Of a stretch of DNA of 64,000 nucleotides, positions 26,540 to 35,738 are shown in pieces. A program made the position numbers and the translations under genes. Positions within the stretch are counted from its first letter, which is position 1; each line of letters begins with the position of its first letter. The notes beneath the pieces are model-generated. The model did not search any database and had not been told where the DNA came from. It saw nothing but the letters and a program-made list of their open reading frames with translations. This stretch comes from JAJZAM01 sp027391075 (GTDB lineage: Bacteria > Actinomycetota > Acidimicrobiia > Acidimicrobiales > Palsa-688), in the NCBI GenBank assembly GCA_027391075.1, contig DAHYHI010000049.1:1-64000 (forward strand). Direction: 5' to 3'.

Positions 26540-27835
26540 GTGGTGCTCGAAGTGCCTGGAACGCGCCGGCTCTTGGTTCTCGCCGGATCAGCATTTCTGG
26601 TGCTAGCGGCAGAGCCGACGTATGTGCTGGTGGACACGGCTGTGGTCGGCCACCTAGGTCCCGTGCCGCTGGGGGCCTTGGGCCTTGGAGGAACGCTGCT
26701 GTCGTTGATCGCGATGCTCGGTAGCTTCCTCGACTATGCAACTACCGCACGTGCGGCGAGATGGTTCGGGGCTGGACGGCGTGACCTCGCCGTGGACGAG
26801 GGGGTCGCTGCATCCATCCTTGCTCTCGGAGTCGGCTTAGTAGGGGTGATCGCCGGGGAGGCTCTTTCAAGGCCGGTGCTAGTCCTGCTCGCGGGCGGCC
26901 CGGGGACGCTTGCTGTCGCCGCCGAACGCTGGTTTCGCGTGGCAGTTATCGGACTGCCAGGGATGCTTGTCGTCCTTGCTGGGAACGGTTGGATGAGAGG
27001 CGTCCAAGACACGAAGCGTCCCGTTGCGATAGTGGTCGCCGCGAACGTGGCATCCGCAGCAGCGTCGCCGGTGCTCGTCTACGCAGTCGGCCTAGGATTA
27101 GTCGGCTCGGCCGTGGCGAACCTGGGGGCGCAAACCGTCTCCGGGGCTTTCTTCGTGGCGGTGCTACGGGCAGAACAGCGTCCGTGGCGTCCGAGCCGGG
27201 AGACCATGGTCGGCTTCCTGCGACCAGCGAAGGACCTTCTCGCACGTAAAGCCGGCTTGCAACTATCAATCCTGGCGGCGTCAGCGGTAGCGGCTCGCAT
27301 GGGTACAGCTCAGATCGCTGCGCATCAGATCGGGTATGAATGTTGGGCCTTCGTCTCGCTTTTGCTCGACTCGTTTGCGATAGCAGCACAGGCACTTGTC
27401 GGGGCTGTCCTCGGAGCGGGAGACCCGGCTGCGGCACGCCGCATTGCGTGGCAGGTTGCAGGCTACGGGGCCGCTGCCGGCGCGTTTATGGGAGCGGTGC
27501 TCGCCGCTGGATGGTCTTTGATCCCTGACGCCTTCACTGCAGCCGCCCCGGTTCGCCACCAAGTCCAACTGCTGTGGCCGTTCCTGGCCGGCATGCAGCC
27601 TGCGGCCGGAGTTGTCTTCGCTCTCGACGGAGTCCTAATAGGTGCGGGCGACGTGCGATATATGCGCGACCTGACTCTGGTCGCGACCCTTGGGGTGTAC
27701 CTACCTGTTGGTTTGGCGGCTTGGCAGCTCGACTGGGGTATTCAGGGCCTTTGGGCGGGTTTGACGGCTTCGATCGTCGTGAGGTTGGCGGGCATGTTGC
27801 GGCGGACCAGGGGTTCCCGCTGGAGCGCCGAGTGA
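26540..27835 (+). CDS. MATE-family efflux transporter (DinF-like)
   Basis: 431 residues with about 12 hydrophobic segments in two similar halves. The first helix carries AEPTYVLVDTAVVGHLGPVPLGALGLGG, the MatE signature, and the second half begins near IAAHQIGYECW. It should export cationic or aromatic compounds using Na+ or H+. Two adjacent GTG codons (26540 and 26543) precede LEVPGTRRLLVL; the longer upstream frame to 26276 lies within the divergent HAD gene. A strong palindromic terminator follows four bases after the stop. Confidence 0.88.
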   Translation: MVLEVPGTRRLLVLAGSAFLVLAAEPTYVLVDTAVVGHLGPVPLGALGLGGTLLSLIAMLGSFLDYATTARAARWFGAGRRDLAVDEGVAASILALGVGLVGVIAGEALSRPVLVLLAGGPGTLAVAAERWFRVAVIGLPGMLVVLAGNGWMRGVQDTKRPVAIVVAANVASAAASPVLVYAVGLGLVGSAVANLGAQTVSGAFFVAVLRAEQRPWRPSRETMVGFLRPAKDLLARKAGLQLSILAASAVAARMGTAQIAAHQIGYECWAFVSLLLDSFAIAAQALVGAVLGAGDPAAARRIAWQVAGYGAAAGAFMGAVLAAGWSLIPDAFTAAAPVRHQVQLLWPFLAGMQPAAGVVFALDGVLIGAGDVRYMRDLTLVATLGVYLPVGLAAWQLDWGIQGLWAGLTASIVVRLAGMLRRTRGSRWSAE

Positions 27836-27838
27836 CCA

Positions 27839-27873
27839 ATTGCTACGGTCGGGAAGGTCCCGACCGTAGCAAT
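27839..27873. terminator. Perfect 16-bp bidirectional terminator hairpin
   Basis: ATTGCTACGGTCGGGA at 27839-27854 is exactly the reverse complement of 27858-27873, with a three-base loop. It lies between the stops of the convergent MATE and DedA genes, starting four bases after the first and ending five before the second. A/T pairs at the base of the stem suit termination on either strand. Confidence 0.8.
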
Positions 27874-27878
27874 CCCCG

Positions 27879-28724
27879 CTAGCCGCCGGCCCTGCGGTAG
27901 CGCTCAGGTAGCAAGGCAGCGTCGATCCCATCTTCACGTAACACAGCGGAATCTGGACGGAGAGCGTCGCCGTCGGCTGCTCGGGTATCCGTCTGGAGGC
28001 TTCTGGTGAGGTCTGACCTTACCTGGGCGGCTCGGCCGATGGAAGTTCTGCGCGACGGCTGGCGCAGGGCGGGGAACCCTGGTTCGGCGCCTGGTTGCGA
28101 CGGCGTCACTGTAGGGTTCGGCGTGGCCCGGTGGTAGGCCTTCCAGCGGTGCCAGATTACGAACGATATGGCCACCACGGCGGCTGCGGCAAGGAGATAC
28201 CCGGCGTCGCTGAAGCCTTTCATTACGCTGCGCCACGAGCCGCCGATCTCGTAGCCGATGAAGGCCATCGCAGCGTCCCAGATCAGCGAACCGAGAGCCG
28301 TCAAGATCCCGAAGCTGACAAGCGGGACCTCGGCGACACCGGCAGGTACCGCTACGAAGTTGCGGATTACGGGAAGCAGCCGGCTGGCAAAGACCCCCCA
28401 ACGCTCGTGACGCTCGTACCAGGCCTGTGCCCTGTCGAGGTCATGGGAGCTCATCAACACGTACTTCCCGTATCGTTCGACGAACGCCCGTCCTCCGAAG
28501 CGTCCTACCATCCAGGCTACGTAGGCTCCGACGATTTCCCCGGATGCCCCTACGACTATCACTGCAGGGAGGCTTAGCTTGCCTTGAGCTGCAAGAACGC
28601 CGGCGAACCCGAGGGTCAACTCCGAGGAAGTCGGAACGCAGCACGACTGGAGGATCGAAAGCACGAAGATGGCAACGTAACCCGACGAGGCGACGAGGTT
28701 TGTGACGTTTAGCAGGCCGACCAT
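27879..28724 (-). CDS. DedA-family membrane protein with long C-terminal tail
   Basis: 281 residues. The N-terminal 200 residues match DedA/SNARE-associated proteins: LQSCCVPTSSELTLGFAGVLA, GASGEIVGAYVAWMVGRFGGRAFVERYGKY, FASRLLPVIRNFVAVPAGVAEV and GSLIWDAAMAFIGYEIGG. These proteins are membrane-embedded lipid transporters or flippases, often for undecaprenyl phosphate or phospholipid. An unusual hydrophilic tail of about 75 residues rich in Arg, Pro and Ser follows the last helix. A second DedA gene lies 73 bases upstream in the same direction, so the two may form an operon. Confidence 0.88.
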   Translation of the reverse strand: MVGLLNVTNLVASSGYVAIFVLSILQSCCVPTSSELTLGFAGVLAAQGKLSLPAVIVVGASGEIVGAYVAWMVGRFGGRAFVERYGKYVLMSSHDLDRAQAWYERHERWGVFASRLLPVIRNFVAVPAGVAEVPLVSFGILTALGSLIWDAAMAFIGYEIGGSWRSVMKGFSDAGYLLAAAAVVAISFVIWHRWKAYHRATPNPTVTPSQPGAEPGFPALRQPSRRTSIGRAAQVRSDLTRSLQTDTRAADGDALRPDSAVLREDGIDAALLPERYRRAGG

Positions 28725-28797
28725 AGATTGCCCTCCACTTGAACTCTAGCGCCGAGTGGAACAACTAGGACGGATGGCTTGTCCGTCGTAGTTGGGG

Positions 28798-29427
28798 TCA
28801 ACGTTCTGGGAGCGGGCCGGGGTAGGCGAGCTCGGCGGCGTCGACTAGCTGAGCCGTCTTGTGGCGCACAGCTAGGAAGCCTGCGACGAGGGCTACGAAC
28901 GCAGCGACCCCGAAGACGATGCTGGCGACAGTGGACAGCTTGTTGACGGTGCTGCCGAGGCTGTAAGAGACGAAGCTGTACAGCGCCGCCCAGACGATCC
29001 CGCCGGCGGCGTTGAACGGCAGGAATTTTCGCCAGGTCATTTTCAAAGTCCCGGCGAGGAAGGCGGCGTAGGTACGGAGGATCGATACGAAACGTCCGAA
29101 GAAGACCACTTTCGGCCCGTAACGGTCGAATACCAGCCGTCCGACTTTGATCTTGGCTGGGTCGATGCGCACTCGGCTGCCGTAGCGCCGTAGCAGCCGG
29201 TAGCCGCCTTTGTTCCCAATCCAAAAGCCGATGTTGTCGCCGAGGATTGCCGCTATTGCGGCGACTGCGAAGATCCCAAGGATTGACAGTTTGTGGGTGG
29301 CTCCGGCGTAGATGGCGGCCGCGATGAGTATCGTCTCTCCTGGAAGTGGAACTCCCAGGCATTCTGCTAGGACGAGGACAAAGATAGCTCCGTCGCCGTA
29401 GGTGAGCAGCAGATGATTGACGTTCAC
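28798..29427 (-). CDS. DedA-family membrane protein
   Basis: 209 residues, the standard DedA length. Motifs: ECLGVPLPGETILIAAAIYAG, ILGDNIGFWIGNKGGYRLLRRYGSRVRI, FFGRFVSILRTYAAFLAGTLKM and FNAAGGIVWAALYSFVSYSLG. The conserved acidic residue after the first re-entrant loop (GET) and the two Arg of GRFVSILR are present, the residues thought essential in DedA proteins. It differs clearly from the neighbouring paralogue, suggesting an old duplication or separate substrates. It would sit in the inner membrane and is transcribed ahead of the other dedA gene. Confidence 0.9.
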   Translation of the reverse strand: MNVNHLLLTYGDGAIFVLVLAECLGVPLPGETILIAAAIYAGATHKLSILGIFAVAAIAAILGDNIGFWIGNKGGYRLLRRYGSRVRIDPAKIKVGRLVFDRYGPKVVFFGRFVSILRTYAAFLAGTLKMTWRKFLPFNAAGGIVWAALYSFVSYSLGSTVNKLSTVASIVFGVAAFVALVAGFLAVRHKTAQLVDAAELAYPGPLPER

Positions 29428-29527
29428 AGGCGTGGGACCGCTCTAGCCGGCTTCCTGGTTGTGCCACGCGCCGGGCCATCCGAAATGAAGCTGTTCTCGA
29501 TATTTTTCGGAGGTCCCACGGTGTCGA

Positions 29528-31171
29528 TCAGCCTCCGAGAGTTTTTACAGGAGCACCCGAGGGGCACGGCCGAGGGTCATAAGGCGTCAGGTTGTCGGCG
29601 CTTGAGCTGGGCGCCTGATTGCCCACCGTTGGCGGGTTCGTGGTCGATGGCGAAACCCCCGCTGACGAAGTTGGGGCGTCAGTCGGGGCGGCGGACGTCG
29701 CAGAGGTTGTCGGGCTGGGCGTCGAGGCCCCGATGACGGAGAAGCTGGTTCCGGCTTCGAGCGTTACGGTCCCGGCAGGCAGCGACGGTACCGGTTGGAG
29801 CGTAACGGCCCCGGAGAGCTTGTCGAGAACAGATACCGCTTGAGGCAACCCTCCCGTGGCGTACTCGATGACCGTCTCTGACGGGTTGGCGGGGATGGTG
29901 CCGTTAGCGATCGTCCCGACGTTGAACCCGTCAGCTTGGAGAGCGGCAGCAGTGGTGGAGGCGAGGTTGTACGAGCCGACGATGTTGAGCACGTTCACCG
30001 TGGCCGGAGCTACTGGTGCCGGAAGTGCGCTCGGATCCCACTTTGCAATCGTCTGGTAGTCGTTAGGTTGCACGGGGAAGTCAATGTCTCCCATCGAGGA
30101 ACCCTGGTAGTAGTAGCCGTTGTAGGTGGTGACGGGCAGGGTTGTTTCAGGGATCGAGTTCGGGTTCAGGTGCCCGTACGTTTCGGCAAGACTGATCAGC
30201 TGACTTTTCAAGCCTGGGTCCATGGTTACCTGGTTGATGACTGCGCCGATGAAGGAGTTCAGCGTTATCGGGTTTGTCAAACCCTTGGAGACGGCTGTGG
30301 ATAACAGTACTCGGACGAACTCGTGGTCTCGTACGATCCGGGCCAAGTCAGACTCGGGGTCGTACGGCCAACTGGACACGGGGCCGTTGTATCCCGGCGG
30401 ATCGTATTGAAGATGACGGGAGCGGACCAAGGCCAGTGCCTGAGCGCCGTTGATCTGTAAGCACCCGGTAGTGGTGATGTTCAACTGCGACTCAAGGTCA
30501 TAGAGCTTCTCAGGGAAGTACATCCGCAGCCCGCCCAAGGCGTTTACGGTGTTCTCGAACCCGCCGAAGTTGATCTCCACATAGTGGTTGATCGGGATCC
30601 CGAAATCCTGCTGGATCGCCTTTACGAGGTTGTCGGGTCCGTTGGCCCCGTCGTTCAACGCGGCGTCGATCTTCTCCCACGACAGGACCGGGCTGCCTGC
30701 AGGCATGTGCGAGAACAGGTCTCGGGGGATTGACAGTATCGATGCCTGCTTGGTTGTGGGGTCCAGATGCAGGATCATGATCACGTCGCTCAGCGATCCC
30801 GATAGAAGCTGCGGGTTGCCGAACTGCTGGATATCCGCAGGTGTGGTGAGGCCGGCCCGGCTCTGATTGCCAATGAGCAGTATGTTCTCGGATGCCCCGC
30901 TAGCAGTTCCCGCCGCGGGATTGTTGGTGCCGGTCTGGTTTCCCTGTGCGGTGAGGTCTGGGGCAGCAACGGTGTGGATAGAGTCGATCCGGTAGCGCAC
31001 GTACGCGTAGGCGGCGCCGACGGCGATTAACGTTACAGCCACAAAGATGTTGGCTGCTATCAACAAGCGCCTAGGCCAGCGTCGTCTCGGGATCAGCTTG
31101 GCGTGGGGGGTACCACCCCGCGACTGACGTTCCATGGCTCGCATCTGTCTGCGTGATGGTTTAGCATGCAT
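29528..31171 (-). CDS. LCP (LytR-CpsA-Psr) cell-wall ligase with LytR_C domain
   Basis: 547 residues. A basic N-terminus (RRRWPRR) precedes one membrane helix at about 34-58. The LCP domain (about 95-290) shows SDVIMILHLDPTTKQASILSIPRD, HYVEINFGGFENTVNALGGL and ALALVRSRHLQY. A LytR_C domain follows near residue 395 (VNVLNIVGSYNLASTTAAALQADGFNVG), and the tail is a low-complexity Ser/Thr/Pro/Ala stretch. LCP proteins transfer glycopolymers (teichoic acid or arabinogalactan type) from a lipid carrier to peptidoglycan outside the membrane; that substrate depends on the organism's wall. The DedA pair downstream could serve the same lipid-carrier economy, though this is inference. Confidence 0.9.
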   Translation of the reverse strand: MHAKPSRRQMRAMERQSRGGTPHAKLIPRRRWPRRLLIAANIFVAVTLIAVGAAYAYVRYRIDSIHTVAAPDLTAQGNQTGTNNPAAGTASGASENILLIGNQSRAGLTTPADIQQFGNPQLLSGSLSDVIMILHLDPTTKQASILSIPRDLFSHMPAGSPVLSWEKIDAALNDGANGPDNLVKAIQQDFGIPINHYVEINFGGFENTVNALGGLRMYFPEKLYDLESQLNITTTGCLQINGAQALALVRSRHLQYDPPGYNGPVSSWPYDPESDLARIVRDHEFVRVLLSTAVSKGLTNPITLNSFIGAVINQVTMDPGLKSQLISLAETYGHLNPNSIPETTLPVTTYNGYYYQGSSMGDIDFPVQPNDYQTIAKWDPSALPAPVAPATVNVLNIVGSYNLASTTAAALQADGFNVGTIANGTIPANPSETVIEYATGGLPQAVSVLDKLSGAVTLQPVPSLPAGTVTLEAGTSFSVIGASTPSPTTSATSAAPTDAPTSSAGVSPSTTNPPTVGNQAPSSSADNLTPYDPRPCPSGAPVKTLGG

Positions 31172-31291
31172 AGGTATCGAAGATATTGAAGAGTAGTGTT
31201 TTTGTCTGTACTCGATTGTGGTAGCGGTTTATTGCGACGCTGGCCTAACCTGGTTGCAAAGCAGGTATGAAGAAGTAGATGGTGGCGCTCC

Positions 31292-31317
31292 TTCTCCTGG
31301 TGTTACCGCCAGGAGAA
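31292..31317. repeat. 9-bp inverted repeat
   Basis: TTCTCCTGG at 31292-31300 and CCAGGAGAA at 31309-31317 pair perfectly around an eight-base loop. It lies in the upstream region of the LCP gene and could be an operator, a terminator for an unseen transcript, or part of a leader. Confidence 0.4.
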
Positions 31318-31397
31318 CGAGAAGCCGTATCACTCCAGACACCCTACGGGTTCCGAGGTCGTTTGGGTCGTCGCGCGCCCACTTGGATCGCCCCGTG

Positions 31398-31445
31398 CAG
31401 CGGAGAAGAAAAAAGTGTGAGAAAGAGCTAAGAATGTCTCCGCTG
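31398..31445. repeat. 9-bp inverted repeat upstream of the 6C RNA
   Basis: CAGCGGAGA at 31398-31406 pairs with TCTCCGCTG at 31437-31445. The 30-base loop is purine-rich with a run of A. It ends about 28 bases before the first 6C hairpin and may be a control site of that RNA or an extra stem of a longer transcript. Confidence 0.35.
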
Positions 31446-31470
31446 AGGGTCGAATCTGTCCGAGAATGAT

Positions 31471-31555
31471 AACAGCGCACCGGCCAGTTCCCCCCCTCTG
31501 GACCGTGAAGCGCTGATGCGAAGGACCCGGTATCCCCCCCACCGGGTCCTTCTGC
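31471..31555 (+). ncRNA. 6C RNA (actinobacterial two-hairpin, C-rich-loop small RNA)
   Basis: Two consecutive hairpins each carry seven C residues in the loop. Hairpin 1 spans 31473-31515: outer stem CAGCGC/GCGCTG, inner stem CCAG/CTGG, loop TTCCCCCCCT. Hairpin 2 spans 31521-31551: an 11-bp stem AAGGACCCGGT/ACCGGGTCCTT with loop ATCCCCCCC, and looks like the terminator. Two stem-loops with at least six C in each loop is the definition of the 6C RNA motif, which is confined to actinobacteria (the mycobacterial B11-type sRNA belongs here). The C-rich loops are expected to pair with G-rich ribosome-binding regions of target mRNAs. The 5' end is approximate and no clear promoter was found. Confidence 0.78.
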
Positions 31556-31688
31556 GCGTCCCGGCCCCTGCGCCACGGCCACCTGTCCTGCGGTACGAGT
31601 GTACGGAATAGCCGTGCGGGTCGAGTCGAGTGCCGTGAAGTGTGGCCGGGTGCAGTGGCAATGCACTTAGTTTCGCTAGCGTCGGGAC

Positions 31689-32636
31689 GTGACCACCAAC
31701 CCGTCTGGCCGTCAAGCGCATCTAGCAGCCTACGGGCAGGAGTTGACAGTCGTCGAGGTGGGCGGTGGTATCCGGTCCTACCAACTGGACGGGGAGGACA
31801 TACTCGACGGCTTCTCGCAAGAGGAGGTCTGCCCAGCCGGGAGCGGCCAGATCCTGGCCCCTTGGCCAAACCGACTCGGTGAGGGTCGATTCGAGTGGAA
31901 CGGCACCGCTTATCAGACAGCGATCACCGAGGTGGCCAAGAACAACGCTATCCACGGACTCGTCCGTTGGGCCAACTGGGTTCTTCCCGAGCCAGAGACC
32001 CTTCACTCCCCGTGGACGCCGGGAACGCCAGTTGAGCATCTCCTTGTGGGTCACCGCCTCTACCCACAGCCAGGTTGGCCCTGGGCCCTCGAACTGCGAG
32101 TGGCGTACCGTCTCGGCGAGAACGGCTTGGAGGTAAGGACCTGGGCGACCAACCTGTCAGAGGAGCCGTGCCCGATCGGCCTTGGGTGGCATCCCTACCT
32201 AAGGGCTCCCGGCGACCGAGTCGACGACGTCACTCTGAAAATCCACGCACACACGGCCTACGTGTGCGACGAGCGCGGGTTGCCAACCGGGCGTAGCAGC
32301 GTCGAAGGCACCGCCCTCGATTTCAGCGAGGCGAAGCGGATCGGGACCCTCGTCCTAGACACTGCTTTCACCGACCTAGAGCGAGACTCCGCTGGCAGGG
32401 CGATCGTGGAGATGGCTTCGGGGCACGGCAGGACGATCAGACTCTGGATGAGCCACCAGTACACCCACCTCATGCTCTTCACAGGGGACACGATCCACGA
32501 TCAAGCCAGGCGCAGACGCGCCCTGGCCGTAGAACCTATGACAGCCGCCCCCGACATGCTGCGTAGCGGGGACGGCCTCAAGGTGCTCGATCCTGGTGAG
32601 ACGTTCGAAGCCGCCTGGGGTATCCAGGTCTTCTGA
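31689..32636 (+). CDS. Aldose 1-epimerase family protein
   Basis: 315 residues. The pattern SGQILAPWPNRLGEGRFEWNG, NAIHGLVRWANW, GLGWHPYLRAP and the late AVEPMTAAPDML is that of GalM-like mutarotases; the His in IHGLV and GWHPYL and the Glu of AVEPMT are the expected active-site residues. The protein would interconvert anomers of aldoses or a related sugar. The GTG start lacks a Shine-Dalgarno. It converges on aceA with 26 bases between the stops, which contain only a weak CGTCC-GTC-GGACG hairpin. Confidence 0.85.
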   Translation: MTTNPSGRQAHLAAYGQELTVVEVGGGIRSYQLDGEDILDGFSQEEVCPAGSGQILAPWPNRLGEGRFEWNGTAYQTAITEVAKNNAIHGLVRWANWVLPEPETLHSPWTPGTPVEHLLVGHRLYPQPGWPWALELRVAYRLGENGLEVRTWATNLSEEPCPIGLGWHPYLRAPGDRVDDVTLKIHAHTAYVCDERGLPTGRSSVEGTALDFSEAKRIGTLVLDTAFTDLERDSAGRAIVEMASGHGRTIRLWMSHQYTHLMLFTGDTIHDQARRRRALAVEPMTAAPDMLRSGDGLKVLDPGETFEAAWGIQVF

Positions 32637-32662
32637 GAGCATCCCCCGTCCGTCGGACGTCC

Positions 32663-33967
32663 TCAGTGTTCGAACTGCTGCTCCTCGGTGGAGCCGACCA
32701 GCGCCAGGGTCGAGGCGCTTCCCCCGCTGAGCGTCGACGCCACGTCGTCGAAGTAGCCTGCACCGACCTCGCGTTGATGGCGGGTAGCGCTGTAGCCGTC
32801 TGATTCGAGGGAGAACTCTCTTTGTTGCAGCTCGACGTAGGCGCTCATGCCACGCTCCGCATAGCCATGAGCCAGCTCGAAGGACGCCGCGTTGAGGGCG
32901 TGCCAACCGGCGAGCGTTATGAACTGGAAGGTGTATCCCATCGCTCCGAGCTCCTTTTGGAACCTGGCGATGGTCTCGTCGTCGAGAGCTTTCTTCCAGT
33001 TGAAGGAGGGGGAGCAGTTGTAGGCGAGCATCTTGTCGGGGTATCGGGCTTTGATGGCCTCGGCGTACTGGCGTGCCTCGTCGAGGTCGGGGGTGGAGGT
33101 CTCGCACCAGATGAGGTCGGCGTACGGGGCGTAGGCGAGGCCTCTGGCGATCGCTATGTCCATCCCAGGGCGAACGTAGAAGAATCCTTCCGGGCTTCGC
33201 TCGCCCGTGGTGAACTCCCGGTCCATTGGGTCGACGTCGCTGGTGAGGAGGTTTGCTCCCAAGGAGTCGGTGCGAGCCACGACCAACGTTGGGACGCCGC
33301 ACACGTCGGCGGCTAGGCGGGCGGCATTGAGGGTGCGTATGTGCTGCTGGGTTGGGACCAGTACTTTCCCGCCCATGTGGCCGCATTTCTTCTCAGAGGA
33401 GAGTTGGTCTTCGAAGTGGACGCCTGCCGCTCCGGCCTCGATCATCGCCTTCATTAGCTCGAAGGAATTAAGAGCTCCGCCGAAGCCCGCTTCGGCATCG
33501 GCGACGATAGGAACCAGCCACTCCCGAGCTTCGTCGGTGCGGCCTGCGCCAGCGAGCTCTGCCCATTCGATCTGGTCTGCTCTGCGCAGGGCGTTGTTGA
33601 TGCGTCGGACGACCGCAGGGACGCTGTTGGCGGCGTAGAGACTCTGATCGGGGTAGACCTGTTCGGAAAGGTTTGCGTCCGCGGCGACCTGCCACCCGGA
33701 GAGGTAGATGGCGTGCAAGCCAGCCTTGACCATCTCCACCGCCTGACCGCCGGTCAAGGCGCCGAGAGCGTTGATGTAGTCGTTCTCGTGAAGTTCAGCC
33801 CACAGTCGCTCGGCTCCCCTGCGTGCCAAGGTGTGCTCGGGTTGGACAGAACCCCGGAGCCTGACGACGTCTGCAGCGCCGTAGGTGCGTTCGATGCCCG
33901 CCCACCGTGGATCCGTGCTCCATTGCTTTTCGAGATCGGTGACGGCAGAGTCGTAGTAGTTGGTCAT
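32663..33967 (-). CDS. aceA: Isocitrate lyase
   Basis: 434 residues, the usual length for actinobacterial class I enzymes. The catalytic loop KKCGHMGGK contains Cys195; other blocks are YLSGWQVAADANL, HFEDQLSS, VVARTDSLGANLL, LAYNCSPSFNWKK and FITLAGWHALN. It cleaves isocitrate to succinate and glyoxylate in the glyoxylate bypass, needed for growth on acetate and fatty acids. It lies downstream of malate synthase on the same strand with a 59-base gap that contains a RamB-box-like sequence. Confidence 0.97.
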   Translation of the reverse strand: MTNYYDSAVTDLEKQWSTDPRWAGIERTYGAADVVRLRGSVQPEHTLARRGAERLWAELHENDYINALGALTGGQAVEMVKAGLHAIYLSGWQVAADANLSEQVYPDQSLYAANSVPAVVRRINNALRRADQIEWAELAGAGRTDEAREWLVPIVADAEAGFGGALNSFELMKAMIEAGAAGVHFEDQLSSEKKCGHMGGKVLVPTQQHIRTLNAARLAADVCGVPTLVVARTDSLGANLLTSDVDPMDREFTTGERSPEGFFYVRPGMDIAIARGLAYAPYADLIWCETSTPDLDEARQYAEAIKARYPDKMLAYNCSPSFNWKKALDDETIARFQKELGAMGYTFQFITLAGWHALNAASFELAHGYAERGMSAYVELQQREFSLESDGYSATRHQREVGAGYFDDVASTLSGGSASTLALVGSTEEQQFEH

Positions 33968-34006
33968 GACGGGTTCCTTTTGGCTTGGTTGGGGAGGTCG
34001 TTGGTG

Positions 34007-34016
34007 ACTTTGGAAA
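34007..34016. promoter_or_regulatory. RamB-box-like sequence before aceA
   Basis: ACTTTGGAAA differs at one position from the ACTTTGCAAA core reported for RamB of Corynebacterium. It lies 40 bases upstream of the aceA start, and a RamB-like regulator is encoded at the same locus. A ten-base match can arise by chance, so this is only a candidate. Confidence 0.35.
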
Positions 34017-34026
34017 CGGCGCAGTG

Positions 34027-35649
<1,623 letters not shown>

Positions 35650-35702
35650 AGGCCCATCATTGCCAAGAAATGTAAAACTGTCGACTCTAAATATCGAGCT
35701 AC

Positions 35703-35730
35703 TTGTCTAAATCAGAAAGATTGGTAATCT
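35703..35730 (+). promoter_or_regulatory. Promoter of the RamB-like gene, probably leaderless
   Basis: TTGTCT (35703-35708) and TAATCT (35725-35730) are separated by 16 bases, and the ATG at 35739 lies nine bases after the -10 box. Transcription would start at or next to the ATG, giving a leaderless mRNA, common in actinobacteria. No Shine-Dalgarno is present. A TTG at 35703 could be taken for a start codon, but it coincides with the -35 box. Confidence 0.6.
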
Positions 35731-35733
35731 TTC
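35715..35733. promoter_or_regulatory. Perfect palindromic operator overlapping the regulator promoter
   Basis: GAAAGATT-GGT-AATCTTTC is an exact 8+8 inverted repeat covering the -10 box of the RamB-like gene. The placement suggests autorepression, and binding could also affect the divergent aceB promoter. The binding protein is inferred to be the adjacent XRE-type regulator. Confidence 0.55.
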
Positions 35734-35738
35734 CAGTT

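Larger units (their letters stand above)
31172..31688. other. 517-base gap without a protein gene
   Basis: Between the divergent LCP and aldose-epimerase genes no frame on either strand has a convincing start and coding pattern. The gap holds several inverted repeats and the 6C-type RNA (31471-31555). The stretch next to the LCP gene (31172-31280) is A/T-richer than its surroundings and probably holds the LCP promoter. The last 130 bases (31556-31688) show only a TAGCGT element six bases before the epimerase GTG, which might serve a leaderless transcript. Confidence 0.6.

Noticed and set aside
31218..31469. An 83-codon frame and several antisense frames in the 31172-31688 gap
   Set aside because: No ribosome-binding site and no coding-like composition; they overlap RNA hairpins.
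32647..32659. CGTCC-GTC-GGACG as a terminator between aldose epimerase and aceA
   Set aside because: Only five base pairs; noted in the gene entry but not listed as a feature.
35703..35738. TTG at 35703 as start of the RamB-like gene
   Set aside because: The TTG is part of the predicted -35 box and the extra residues are not conserved; the ATG at 35739 gives the usual N-terminus.
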